DNA from: Nectonema munidae
Taxonomy: Eukaryota > Nematomorpha > Nectonematoida > Nectonematidae
NCBI GenBank assembly: GCA_030549495.1
Contig: JAUIRK010000177.1
Coordinates: 32,501-96,500 of the forward strand
Reading direction: 5' to 3'
Length of the DNA stretch: 64,000 nucleotides
The notes beneath the pieces are model-generated. The model did not search any database. It had not been told where the DNA came from and saw only the letters and a program-made list of their open reading frames with translations. Shown piece by piece: positions 11,507 to 22,440 of the stretch. Each line of letters begins with the position of its first letter. Position 1 is the stretch's first letter. The position numbers and the translations under genes are program-made.

Positions 11507-13006
11507 TCATTCTTTTTTAGTTCTTTTGTAACTAAGTGTCCTTAAGGACCTGGATCTTTTAACTTGACCTGGTTTTTTTGCACATTTTTTTGTTTTTGGA
11601 AGAAGCAATTGTTTATCTCTAGAAATCAGTTTCTTAGAATGTAAATCAACATTTAAAACATATAACTCAGCTATCTTTGATACTTCTGGTTTTTCTTTGA
11701 ATATTTTTTTTTGAAATTGAACATAAAGATAAAAATCACCCGTTAAATTTATGGCTTCATAAAGTAAGTGCTGGTCTCTCATGCATTCAATATGAAGCAT
11801 TTTTATAATTTCAATAATTTTTTTTGTTTCCAATCAAAGTTTAGTTTAAATATGTGGTTTTTGGATTCTGAGATATTATTTGTCCATAGAACTGGTATAA
11901 CATTAGTAAACTTGACTCTGGGTAAAATCACGAATTCTTTTATTTTTTTTAAAAATTATGAATATAAACACCTAGTTTGGGCTAAAATTGTCGTAAAATA
12001 TCAATGGAAACTTTTTCAAATAAATGTATATCTGTCAAAGAACAAATCCTAGTACTCGAAAAAATTTTGGTATTAAGAATATCCATTTCATTTTTCTTGA
12101 TACACATTTTAGTATTCCTTAAATGTCTGTTGCAAAGGGTAATGGTACAATTAGTAAAAGAGTGCTTGATTGCTTTTATAAGGGCCTTTTCCTCGTCACA
12201 ACCAACTATAATATGTTTATTGCCAACTTTACACGCTATATGGGACAAAAAAGAGGAATACGTCTCAAATTCACCGTCCCAAAGAAGACACATTGGGCCT
12301 AAATATATGGGAAAAGTATTAGTAGATTTGTTTTTCAGTCTTTTTTCTATGAAAACGAAATTTGTTAAATAGCATGGTCCAAGATTAAATGTCCGATCAA
12401 TACTTATAATATAATTGTTTTCAATAGCATCTAAAAAATGGTGCAACTGGTAATCACTATATAAAACAAAACAAGGTGGTTTGCCTTGGGAAGAAAAAAA
12501 TGCCTTATAAATTTATGATTACTACAACATAAACTAATAATACTTTGGACTTGATTAGCCATAGGAATAAAATGATCAGGGTTCTTTTCTAAGTTCAAGG
12601 AAAATTTCAGGTTTCTTATATATTGAGAATTACGTGGTGATAGATCCTTCAAAACCGCTTCGTTATAAATTTCCCTTGAACTTTTGGAAGAATTGAGGAC
12701 TTCATTAAAAACAAACTCATTTATTTTTGGATTAGTTCTAATATATATATTTTGAGATTTCGAATTTAAATGGGGAATATGATCAGGAAAATCTCCAATA
12801 TATTCAAAAGTCATTATGTTGAAGAGATTTTCATTAAAACACGGAGGACAACTGAAAAAAGACACCCTTCTATGAAAGCTATGACATCTTTTTAACTTGG
12901 TATAATATCTTGTTACACAAAATGATTGTAACATGGGTTTTTTTTTCGTTCTAGCATCGGTCAATTGGCCATTTTCTTCTAATGTATAATAAAACTTATT
13001 ATACAT
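11507..13006 (-). pseudogene. MULE transposase remnant, copy 2
   Basis: Read right to left. 13006-12431 is the N-terminal part (SCPPCFNENLF, then IYIRTNPKINEFVFNEVL, matching the TNPAIKDRV helix of copy 1). 12446-11982 is the catalytic MULE core: ISIDRTFNLGPCY, YLGPMCLLWDGEFETY, GCDEEKALIKAIKHSF and CNRHL, with acidic residues at the usual first and second positions. 11860-11507 is the C-terminal part (NISESKNHIFKLNFDWKQKK, then IIEIIKMLHIE, then LTGDFY). A frameshift in an A-run near 11,820 separates the last two segments. Confidence 0.85.
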
Positions 13007-13269
13007 AATTTATACATCATTGTATGGAGTGATTCCTAAATTAATAAACCTATACCAATCATTTTTGTTCAAAAAGTTATCAATTTTCAAAAAAGCATCA
13101 GATGAAATTTGTTTGGATTTTAAAAAATAATTATGTTCGTCATAAATACAATAACTATAACTTGGGTTTTCATAGAGAACTTAGAAGTTGGCATAAACAC
13201 ATCTGATGGCTTCGTATCTCTCTCTAACACAGTACTGTAAATACAAGGTGATTCTGAAGTTAAAATTTA

Positions 13270-13964
13270 GGTTTCATGGTGTAAACATTTTTTTGGAACT
13301 AAAGGAACAAAATGGTTAGGATTTGAACTAATATGGCTAATAAAACTAGAACATGTAAATAAAATTTTAATATTTGTAAAACAATTTCTCTTTTTATGGT
13401 TGAAATTCAGAGGGCTGAATTATCAATGGAATTATAGGGAGGATAAACTAATCTTATAGGCGTATCTATTACGGTTGCAAGTGCCCAAACTGTAAAAACA
13501 TTCGACCAACCCCCTTCTATGCATACACTTTTTACTGCATCTTCTTGATTACTAAATTTTTCTAACTCAGAATTAGAATATTTTCCAAAATTTCTAATAA
13601 GTTCTAAAGCTGTCAGAAAGCGTAATATTTTGGAAAACTTTTCGTTATCATAAAAAATCAGGGAAATTGAATTAAACAAACAGTTACCATCTCCAGATGA
13701 TTTGAGAGGAACATACTCACTAGATAAGTTAAAAAATTATAAAATAGACTCAGATACCTCATCTACAAATGATTTATAAATATTTATTGGTCTATAATTG
13801 AGAACACTACTATCAATCTTATCATCAACAATTTTAACTTTCAATTTTAATATGGCTAACAACTCACAAAAACTCTTGCTTTCGGATTTCATATAAAAAC
13901 TAAAAAAATCATCAGAATAAAGATTAAATAAATAAAAAACTATCCTATCGATATCAGATTCCAT
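13270..13964 (-). pseudogene. OTU/vertnin-like N-terminal module of MULE copy 2
   Basis: The frame from 13964 is interrupted by a single TAA at 13737-13739 and continues in frame as LSSEYVPLKSSGDGNCLFNS. This is an OTU-type catalytic cysteine motif (D-G-N-C-L-F). It continues with GGWSNVFTVWALATVIDTP and ends near 13,407. After a frameshift, a neighbouring frame reads SSNPNHFVPLVPKKC at about 13,290-13,330, which fits the OTU catalytic histidine. OTU-like cysteine protease domains fused to MULE transposases are known from other eukaryotes; this copy is broken. Confidence 0.7.
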
Positions 13965-14009
13965 TTCAGTTGTTCAGGATATATTTCGTATCAAAACGCT
14001 ATGCGCAAG

Positions 14010-14730
14010 CAGATCTTGTAAGTAATATCAAGAGAAAAAGAAGTATGGTGGAATTATATTAGTAGTTGAATGAGTGACAAAAGTTGATTTTTTCGGTTCA
14101 AGACTAAAAGATAAAAAATGAGTGAATCAATTAAAAAAGCTATATCAAAAACTAAAATTATGAAGTTTAAGGTACATAAGAATAAGGTGTATAAACATTT
14201 TAAGATAAAATTGTAAATTTAAAACATTAAAAGAAAAGCCATTAGCAAAAGGGAAATACTATAAAGCTAATTTTGTTATTTTAATTGTGATTCTTGTGTT
14301 ATAAACTCTAAATGAAAAAAATTGGAAAAATTTTAAGGTAATGTTAAAAAAAAAATTAACTACTGGTATATTATCCGAAAAATTTATTGATTCAGCTGAA
14401 AATATTTAGAAAAAAAAATATTGACCCCATCAGAAGTAAAAATATATTAAAATTTGCATTATACTAAGTAACAAGCAAAAACTAAGAAAAATCTTAAATT
14501 TCAGAAAAGTAAAGAAATCGCCATTTTTAAAGGGTATAAAATGGCTAAAAAATGGCAACCCTGTAAAATGGCCGTTTATTTTAAACTCTTATTACATAAA
14601 GTGTAAGACCAAATATAAAAAAACTTTGAATACTCTTATAAAATTATACTTTTTATATATATACAAAAAATTAGCTTACTTCAATGTGTAATTAGTAAAT
14701 TAGCTTATAAAAAATGCAGCAGGTTTTAGA
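14010..14730. other. No gene seen
   Basis: AT-rich. A TGGCAACCCTG near 14,553 resembles one hAT-type end, but no partner was found. Confidence 0.4.
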
Positions 14731-14737
14731 GGAATTC

Positions 14738-16536
14738 AGTAAACCATGAACCTATCCGCCCCTAAGAATCCGTGCACCCATGATGGAGCATTTGTGAATA
14801 AAAAAATATTTGAAGTCTTTATGTTTGAAAAAAGTGTTACAAAAATTATCACAATTAAAATAAAAATTAAGATAAATTTACTTTATTAAAATGAGGAAAC
14901 ATATTAAAAATGGGGTAAATTATTTTTTCTAGAAAATATCAAGTGTGTAAAATGTTGAATTTAATTTGTTTAATTAAAAAAGTTCAAGTGATATTGAAAT
15001 GAAAATCTTTGATATTCATTTCATAAAATTAACAGTAAGAATACATACCTTCATTTCACAAAATATTAAAAATCAGATTTTACATGAATAAATTTAATTT
15101 TTCTAAAATAAATTTTATGTTTGAATTAATACTGCTAAGAAATATAAATTACAGAATCATAACTAGAAAAACATATAAAAACGATCTGTTAAATTTAAGG
15201 ATAAATAAATTTTTATAAATAGAAAAAAGAAAAATCAATATATAATATAATTATTATCAGAATCATAGTATATCTAAAATAAAAGAAACCATGTGAAATA
15301 AAGATAAGCAATCAAAGAAATTTTTACAGATTAAGCATTACGCCTGATAACTATGAATAAATATAATTCAAAATACACATCCATAAAGATATGAAAAAAG
15401 AGAAAATATAGATAGATCCTACAATCAAATATATTTTATAGTGTCAATTTTCATAAAATATAGTTTCAGCCCCCCCCCCCCCCCCTCCCCCAAAAAAATT
15501 TTTAGTTAGCGCGGGCCCTGATGTATGATATCAAAATTTATAAATAAATGATATATAGTGTAGGTATACTAGAATAAAGTTTCATTAAAAAGTCAAAAAA
15601 TAAGTATTAAACATTTATACATTTTATAAAATCTAGAAAACCCAAAAAAGGTTATTGAAATTTCAAATAAAAAAACAGAACATATTCAGGATACTATTTA
15701 CCTATTCTATAATTAAAACTATATTAAGCATATAAATCATTTGATATTTGATATTCATTTCATAAAATTAACAGTAAGAATACATACCTTCATTTCACAA
15801 AATATTAAAAATCAGATTTTACATGAATAAATTTAATTTTTCTAAAATAAATTTTATGTTTGAATTAATACTGCTAAGAAATATAAATTAAAGAATCATA
15901 ACTAGAAAAACATATAAAAACGATCTGTTAAATTTAAGGATAAATAAATTTTTATAAATAGAAAAAAGAAAAATCAATATATAATATAATTATTATCAGA
16001 ATCATAGTATATCTAAAATAAAAGAAACCATGTGAAATAAAGATAAGCAATCAAAGAAATTTTTACAGATTAAGCATTACGCCTGATAACTATGAATAAA
16101 TATAATTCAAAATACACATCCATAAAGATATGAAAAAAGAGAAAATATAGATAGATCCTACAATCAAATATATTTTATAGTGTCAATTTTCATAAAATAT
16201 AGTTTCAGCCCCCCCCCCCCCCCAAAAAAATTTTTAGTTAACGCGGGCCCTGATGTATGATATCAAAATTTATAAATAAATGATATATAGTGTAGGTATA
16301 CTAGAATAAAGTTTCATTAAAAAGTCAAAAAATAAGTATTAAACATTTTATAAAATCTAGAAAACCCAAAAAAGGTTATTGAAATTTCAAATAAAAAAAC
16401 AGAACATATTCAGGATACTATTTACCTATTCTATAATTAAAACTATATTAAGCATATAAATGATTGAGATATTCAAAAGTTTGTTTGTAAGAAACTTACA
16501 TTTTTAGCCATTTTTTCAAAATTGGGCTCACGGTTT
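14738..16536. repeat. Region bounded by an inverted CAGTAAACC pair
   Basis: TTCAGTAAACCATGAACC at 14,738 faces GGCTCACGGTTTACTGAA at about 16,520-16,540. These match over most of 18 bp in inverted orientation, as for a non-autonomous element. No target-site duplication is evident, so the ends are tentative. It encloses the 739-bp tandem duplication. Confidence 0.4.
15011..16463. repeat. Tandem duplication, unit about 739 bp, two nearly identical copies
   Basis: GATATTCATTTCATAAAATT begins at 15,011 and again at 15,750, and the two copies stay aligned to about 16,463. Differences are few: a shorter C-run before AAAAAAATTTTT in copy 2, one G to A in the GCGCGGGCCC segment, and a small deletion near ACATTTATACATTTTATA. 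The low divergence points to a recent duplication, or to an assembly duplication. There is no coding sequence inside. Confidence 0.95.
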
Positions 16537-16591
16537 ACTGAAAGCGCCATTTTAGAAAATAGTTTCAAAGAAAAGTATAGGAAAATAAATA

Positions 16592-16655
16592 GGTTCACGG
16601 ATTACTGAGACCGGGTTTTGAAATTCAGTCACGGATTACTGAGACCGGGTTTTAG
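16592..16655. repeat. Short direct repeat TCACGGATTACTGAGACCGG, two copies
   Basis: TCACGGATTACTGAGACCGGGTTTT occurs twice, about 30 bp apart. Its TCACGG.TTACTGA core also matches the putative right end at 16,525. Confidence 0.8.
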
Positions 16656-17157
16656 AGAGACCGAAAAATCGGAATTGAACCATGGTTGGAATTAATAAAA
16701 ATCAAAAAACTTAAAAAAAATTATATTTTAATATGACTTTATATTGAAAAAAAATCTAGGAGAGATAATAATTTTCCTTTTTAATCTTTTACTTAGAGCC
16801 TATTTATTTTTATTTTGGTTCTTTTTTATCCAGAAACAATTTTTGAAAAGAATTTGGGTAAAAAGTCACGCCGCTTCTGATACCAAAAGGGTCTTTTTTG
16901 ATCTGGTAAACGGGTGCGACTTTTAATCGAAATAAATTAAACAAATTAAAATAAAGTTAGAAAATTAAAATAAAATAATAATTTATAATTTTTCAATATT
17001 ATAAATTATATAAAATTTGTGACTAGAATCTATTTTTTCTAAAAGATATATCAAGTAGTGTACAAATGTAAGAATTCAACTTGGTTATGTTCTTTTAAAG
17101 TTCAATTGATTTTCAAATTAAAACATTGAAAATCATTAAAATAAAATTAAAAGTTAA

Positions 17158-17530
17158 AACGAATTGGTAAACGTACCTTGATGTTCAAGAAAATATGGAA
17201 AATCAAATTTCTAGATGTATATATTTAATTTTTACTAAAATAAATTCTGTTTGAGTTAATATTTCTAAGAAATATAAATTACAGAATCTTTTCAATATTA
17301 AAAACTTATTTTAACGATTTGTTAACTTTATATGGATTAATTAAATTTATTGGGATAAATAGATGCAATAAGTACAAATCAATATATCATATAAAATGTT
17401 TGCACAAAGAATCATAAGTAGATTTACAAATAAAAGAAAAGGAAAAAAGATATGCAGACTTCAAGAAATTTTTAAGATTCAAGCATTACTCTTAGATAAC
17501 AACAAAAAAATATATATTTAGTAAAAACTA
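17158..17530. repeat. Old diverged third copy of the 739-bp unit
   Basis: It follows the same order of landmarks as the tandem pair: TTTAATTTTTACTAAAATAAATTCTG, AAGAAATATAAATTACAGAATC, then AAAAGAAA, AAGAAATTTTTA, GCATTAC and GATAAC. Many substitutions and indels show it to be much older than the pair. The unit is therefore a dispersed repeat family. Confidence 0.7.
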
Positions 17531-17704
17531 GTCGTTATCAAAAGGTTTCTGGGTGGGAAAGGATTGAACCTCCAAACTATATATTTGTTCTGAAGCTCCG
17601 ACTGACAAATATATTCGGCCTCATTTTTAACAAAATGGTATATTATTTTAGCATTCAAAATTTATTTTAAGAATATTTTCTCAATTTTTCGTTTGTGTTT
17701 TAAA

Positions 17705-20029
17705 ATGGTACATCTTTTTTTGATTTTTTATATAACTAATTTATATATTTTTCCATATAATTGCAAAAATCTCACAATTCTTAATGGATATCACCCTATT
17801 ACAAATAAATTTTTCTATAAGGGTAAAGAAAATACTCTTCAAGTTTATTCCGAAAAAGAGTATATGTTTAGATTTTATCTTAAAAATTTGAATGCTCATG
17901 TTTACGTTTCTTTTTCTAATAAAGTGGGAAGTAAAGGAAAAAATTGTAATGATGATAAAATTACAGAAAGTTTCAAAATAGTTAAAACTTCATCTGAAAC
18001 AGGAATCTCTTATATTATGTTCACTTCTCAATATGAATTTTTATATCCCTGCATACGTAATAGCGATGAGATGTATTCTTTTTGGTTTCATCAATCAAAC
18101 CATACTTGGTTAAGATTACATGTTATTAATGAAAGCCGCCTTATTCCTCTTTGGTTGCAAATATCTGCTATTCTAATTCTTTTCCTGTTATCTGGTCTCT
18201 TCAGTGGTCTAAATCTAGGTTTAATGTCATTAGATAAGACAGAATTGAGAATTTTAGAAGCTAGTGGTACAGATGCTGAAAAGAAGAATGTACTAGCGAT
18301 TAAGCCGTTACGTAGTCGTGGAAATTATTTACTTTGTTCTTTGCTGTTTGGAAATGTCTTAGTAAATGCTGTTCTAACACTTTTAATTGACGATTTATCA
18401 ACAGGCATCATTGCTATTGTTGCCTCAACCTTTGGTATTGTAATTTTTGGTGAAATAATTCCTCAATCACTCTGTACTAAGTATGGTTTAGTTGTTGGTG
18501 CTAAAACTGTTTATATAACGATATTTTTTATGATAATAACAGCTCCACTATCATATCCAATAAGTTTATTGCTTGATAAAATTTTAGGCGAAGATATGGG
18601 AACTGTATATAATAGACAAAGGTTGATTGAATTAATAAAATTCACACAAGAAAGAGAAAAAATAGGTAAAGATGAAGTTAATATTATAACTGGAGCTTTT
18701 ATGATGTCTGCAAAAACGGTCTCAGATATAATGACTCCTATGGAGGATATTTATATGGTACCTAATTCTTCTATATTGAATTTTGATTTTTTATCCGAAG
18801 TTATGAAGACTGGATACACTCGAATTCCTATTTTTAATCTGGAAAAAAATAATATTGTTAGCGTTTTAAATGTTAAAGATTTGGCCTTGATCGATCCAGA
18901 TGATAATTTGCCACTTTCAACGCTCACAAATTTTTATTACCACGGTCCTCTATTTGTTTTTGAAGATACTTCTTTACTTTCTATGCTAGAAGAGTTTAAA
19001 AAAGGTAACTCACACATGGCTTTTGTCCATAAAGTTATTGATGAAGATAAAGATCCGTTTTATAATGTTATCGGCTTAGTAACCTTGGAAGATGTTATCG
19101 AAGAGATCATTCAAAGTGAGATTATTGACGAAACTGATGTGATATGTGACAATAAAATGAAAAAAGTTAGGCCAAAAATGCGTAATCGTGATTTAACTTA
19201 CTTCAATCATCGTAATAAAACCGAAAATTGTATTCCACCCCAGTTAGCACTCGTAACTTTTCAATACCTTTCTTCTAACTTGGATATATTTAATGAAAAG
19301 TTTGTATCACCAAGCGTTTTAAGACGTCTAATTGATCAATTAGCTTTAGAAGAAGCTATAGTGAAGAATGAAGAATTCAATCATGCCAATAAAAGTCCTT
19401 CCATAAAAGTAAATTATATATATCAAAAGGGTTACGGTGCTGATTATTTTACTTTAATTTTGGAAGGTAAAGTGAATGTTGTTATTGGAAGGGAGGATAT
19501 AAAGTTTCAGGCAGGTTCTTTTACTCATTTTGGGGTTGAAGCTTTGAATATGGTTAATGAAGCATTGGCTTTGAATTTTGAAAATGTAAATGAAAATCTT
19601 CGATTGAACTCAAAATTTAATCCTGACTACAGCGTTTTCCCAGCAACTAATATTTCCTACATAAAAATAAAAAGAAGTCAATATTTTTCGGCTCGCAAAG
19701 CAACACTCTTAGAACATACACGACTATCACGTTCTCAAGATATCTCTCCCACTACTTTGATCTTGTCTAGTTATAATTCTAGGCTCAAAAAATCTTGTGG
19801 AATACTGAACCCATCGTGTTCTGAAAATGAATCACCTATGCTAAGCGATGAAGTTGATGATTCTGCTATGAACGTCGTATCCGATATTAAAGAAAAGGTA
19901 TCTCGGATTTATGAAAGTTATCCTAATTTAAATTCTAATTTTGAAGATAAAAAACTACAAAATCCTCTCACATTGCCTGTTACGGACAACGAAAACATAT
20001 CATTGGTTTCATTTTCCGGTAAACCCTGA
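17705..20029 (+). CDS. CNNM: CNNM-type (ancient conserved domain protein) Mg2+ transporter
   Basis: A 774-residue open frame. The start is the ATG at 17,705 in a good context (AAAATGG), not the TTG upstream. Order: hydrophobic signal-like start (1-20); an extracellular domain with paired cysteines (about 21-145); a DUF21 membrane domain (about 148-290) with SGLFSGLNLGLMSLD, RGNYLLCSLLFGNVLVN and GEIIPQSLCTKYG; a CBS pair (about 335-478) with VSDIMTPMED and GLVTLEDVIEEII; and a C-terminal cyclic-nucleotide-binding-like domain (YGADYFTLILEGKVNV). CNNM proteins sit in the plasma membrane and move or sense Mg2+; the CBS pair binds Mg-ATP. Length is normal for the family. The whole gene is one exon, unlike the many-exon PRIM1 nearby, so a retrocopy origin is possible. 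A candidate ATTAAA poly-A signal is at 20,077-20,082. Confidence 0.96.
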   Translation: MVHLFLIFYITNLYIFPYNCKNLTILNGYHPITNKFFYKGKENTLQVYSEKEYMFRFYLKNLNAHVYVSFSNKVGSKGKNCNDDKITESFKIVKTSSETGISYIMFTSQYEFLYPCIRNSDEMYSFWFHQSNHTWLRLHVINESRLIPLWLQISAILILFLLSGLFSGLNLGLMSLDKTELRILEASGTDAEKKNVLAIKPLRSRGNYLLCSLLFGNVLVNAVLTLLIDDLSTGIIAIVASTFGIVIFGEIIPQSLCTKYGLVVGAKTVYITIFFMIITAPLSYPISLLLDKILGEDMGTVYNRQRLIELIKFTQEREKIGKDEVNIITGAFMMSAKTVSDIMTPMEDIYMVPNSSILNFDFLSEVMKTGYTRIPIFNLEKNNIVSVLNVKDLALIDPDDNLPLSTLTNFYYHGPLFVFEDTSLLSMLEEFKKGNSHMAFVHKVIDEDKDPFYNVIGLVTLEDVIEEIIQSEIIDETDVICDNKMKKVRPKMRNRDLTYFNHRNKTENCIPPQLALVTFQYLSSNLDIFNEKFVSPSVLRRLIDQLALEEAIVKNEEFNHANKSPSIKVNYIYQKGYGADYFTLILEGKVNVVIGREDIKFQAGSFTHFGVEALNMVNEALALNFENVNENLRLNSKFNPDYSVFPATNISYIKIKRSQYFSARKATLLEHTRLSRSQDISPTTLILSSYNSRLKKSCGILNPSCSENESPMLSDEVDDSAMNVVSDIKEKVSRIYESYPNLNSNFEDKKLQNPLTLPVTDNENISLVSFSGKP

Positions 20030-20249
20030 TAAAAATAGTGCTATAATTGTTTTTATATTGTTTTTTTCTAAGTTTTATTAAAATATTCGAAACTATAATT
20101 GATGTTATTTTTAAAATTAAATTTTAATTTATAAAATATAAATTGAAATGATTTCTTTTGCTTTTTGTTTTTCAAATTTATTTCAATATAAATTTTTGTT
20201 TAGATTCTAATCTTGTATTTGGCTTCTGAGATTATAAGGCGCAGATGGT

Positions 20250-20940
20250 TAAAGGGCGCAAGGTCATACATATTCTAAATAAGTTTCTGGTTTCATACAT
20301 AATGCGCACCTGGCTATTATGCCTAGATTTAATTGATCATCATCTGAATCATTGTCATTGCTAGTAGTTGGCAGCTCACTAATGATTCCAGCATTTGCAA
20401 AAGCACCGAGAATACTTGAGACTGATACCCTAGACCAGGTATCTAGAATCCTTTGACAGATAGTGGCATAACTTGCACACCTTTGCCTTCCTGTCTTGGT
20501 AGATGTATGTTCGCCCTCTGTCATCCAATGATTCCAAGCAGCTCGCTATTTGACCGTAAGCGACCTGTCTACACTAATATCTGCCTGTTGTAGTTCTTTA
20601 GATAATCCGCTTGGAATAATTGCAAGATGGGAATAATCTTTTTTACTTGGGTTTTAACACTATCATTGAGATGGGCTCGCAGAGAGGCATAAATCAGTAG
20701 GGACGGTAATGTGTGAAAAAACCACCTTGTCTTTAGACGTAAATTTCAATTAGCCACTCACTCATCTTTTTTCATCCATCCAACTTTTGGAGTTAGCCTT
20801 CATAATGACACCGACTGGAAACTTTTCTTTCGGTAGTTTTTCCTTTAAAAATAATCATAGGAGGTAGTTTTTGGCCATTGGCCTGGCAACTAAGAACAAG
20901 AATAAAAGACGATTTCTCGTTTGCTGTAGTGTGTATAGAT
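20250..20940 (-). pseudogene. pogo/Tigger-type DDE transposase remnant
   Basis: Minus strand from 20,940. It reads LSCQANGQKLPPMIIFKGK at the start of the DDE domain, then degraded RQGGFFTH- and LCEP-like segments. It ends in the ORF 20524-20264 (MTEGEHTSTKTGRQRCASY, then SVSSILGAFANAGIISELP, then an Asp/Ser-rich tail). These are hallmark segments of pogo/Tigger (DDE_1 superfamily) C-termini. Several stops break the frame. The 5' part is missing; a hAT-type end starts exactly at 20,941. Confidence 0.8.
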
Positions 20941-21900
20941 CAGGGGTCTTCAAACTTTTTAACCCTCGACCCCTTTATAGATTATTTTCTTCTCCTTGAC
21001 CCCCAGACAAGTTTAATATAAACAAAATCATTTTTGGTATTTCTGATGATGAGAAATAATGTTTGGAATTTTAGAAATGTACACATTAAGATCTTTAATT
21101 ATGCCGTAATGCGTAAAATCACAATTATATTCAAAAATTTAATATTAAAATTATATTGGCTTGTTATGTGTTATTTGGCAATTAATAATGAATAAATACG
21201 TTTTCATATCTTTTTATTAAATACTTAACAAAAAATAGCTCACATGAAATATATATATGTTTATACCTTTGATTTAAAATAGTTGACATAATCCTATGGG
21301 CATATTTATTACGATGAGAATCAGCCAGACTCTTGATGTTCGGTTGAAAATTGGTCGACTTCAGTCACAAATCTAACTTATAAAGGAATTTGAGAATTCA
21401 AGTAAGAAAGTTGCGGCTGCTTCTCTGAGCTTGTAGTAATTAATAACAATATTAATATTGCTCCAATATTCACTGGTTTTTATCTTCAAAGTCAGATTGA
21501 TGACCATCATAATCTATTTTCACATCAAATGGAGTAACAAGCCATATAAAAATATGTATATTCTTCAAGTCCTTGAAACGTGTTTTGAAATCTTCTCTTA
21601 ATTTATCAACATGTTTAATTTATATCCCCAAATCACACTCTGAAATGTCTTCAGATTCTTTTAGTATTCTCAAGTTTGAAAAATATCTGAAATCGTTACG
21701 TGCCAGTAAAGATTTAAATAGCTCCATATTTGCTTGAAAGCACAGATTGAATAATTGTAATACATTTTCCTATTGCGGGCCTCGTGGCCAAAACCTATGA
21801 GAATTTGGAAGACTTGCCACGTTTGTAAATCACAGTAGCAGCTGCAATTTTGATGGGCAGTGATACACGCCGTTGCCAACCCATTCTCTTCTGACTATAA
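20941..21900 (-). mobile_element. Degenerate hAT-type element inserted in the Tigger copy
   Basis: Begins at 20,941 with CAGGGGTCTTCAAACTTTTT followed by AACCCTCGACCCC, a form typical of ZBED/GTF2I-like hAT ends. The minus strand to about 21,900 has only broken coding traces. I found no matching right end or duplication of the flank GTATAGAT, so the extent is uncertain. Confidence 0.5.
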
Positions 21901-22019
21901 CGATTTCTTTCCCTACGAGTATATACTTTAATTGTCATGATAACAGTTACTCACTGGTGGCGAATAAAGGAAGGAAGAGTCAGAAGGCTTGCTGAGTCAG
22001 AATTACGCAATTTGCATAA

Positions 22020-22440
22020 AATTCATGACAATTGTAAACTTTTCTTCCTCCATCAATTCAAATTGCTGCTAATGCTGCGGGCCTAACCTTTGACCCAAAA
22101 ATGTTCGATTTGGCTCACTATTTTAAACGCTGCTTATTAATTTTTGGCTTGCGTCATGGATACTTTGACCAGTTCTGCAGATAATTTTACAAGAAGGATT
22201 TGAAGGGTCATAAAGTATTGGAACGGCGTACTGGTCTGAAATGTAATGAGTATCATTCGATCATCAAAGGGATAACTAGACATAAGAGATTTCGTTGTAC
22301 AGATGCAAGTGATGATTTAGAAGACACGGAACTGATGAAGACGAAGAGCATGAAGATATTAATATTTTTCAGGTTGATAAGTTCACTGGAAACATTTTTG
22401 ATCGGATCAACAACTATTTCAACTCAATATCAATAAGGAA
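22020..22440 (+). other. Coding-like stretch of unknown origin
   Basis: The plus strand holds a 78-codon ORF (22,200-22,436) and, just upstream, LTFDPKMFDLAHYF in another frame. Base composition is less AT-biased than the surroundings. It looks like a degraded transposon gene, but I recognise no motif. Confidence 0.3.

Noticed and set aside
17530-17600. tRNA-like patch (GGAGGTTCAATCCTTTCCCACC on the minus strand)
   Set aside because: A B-box-like segment is present, but no acceptor stem or clear D-arm pairs.
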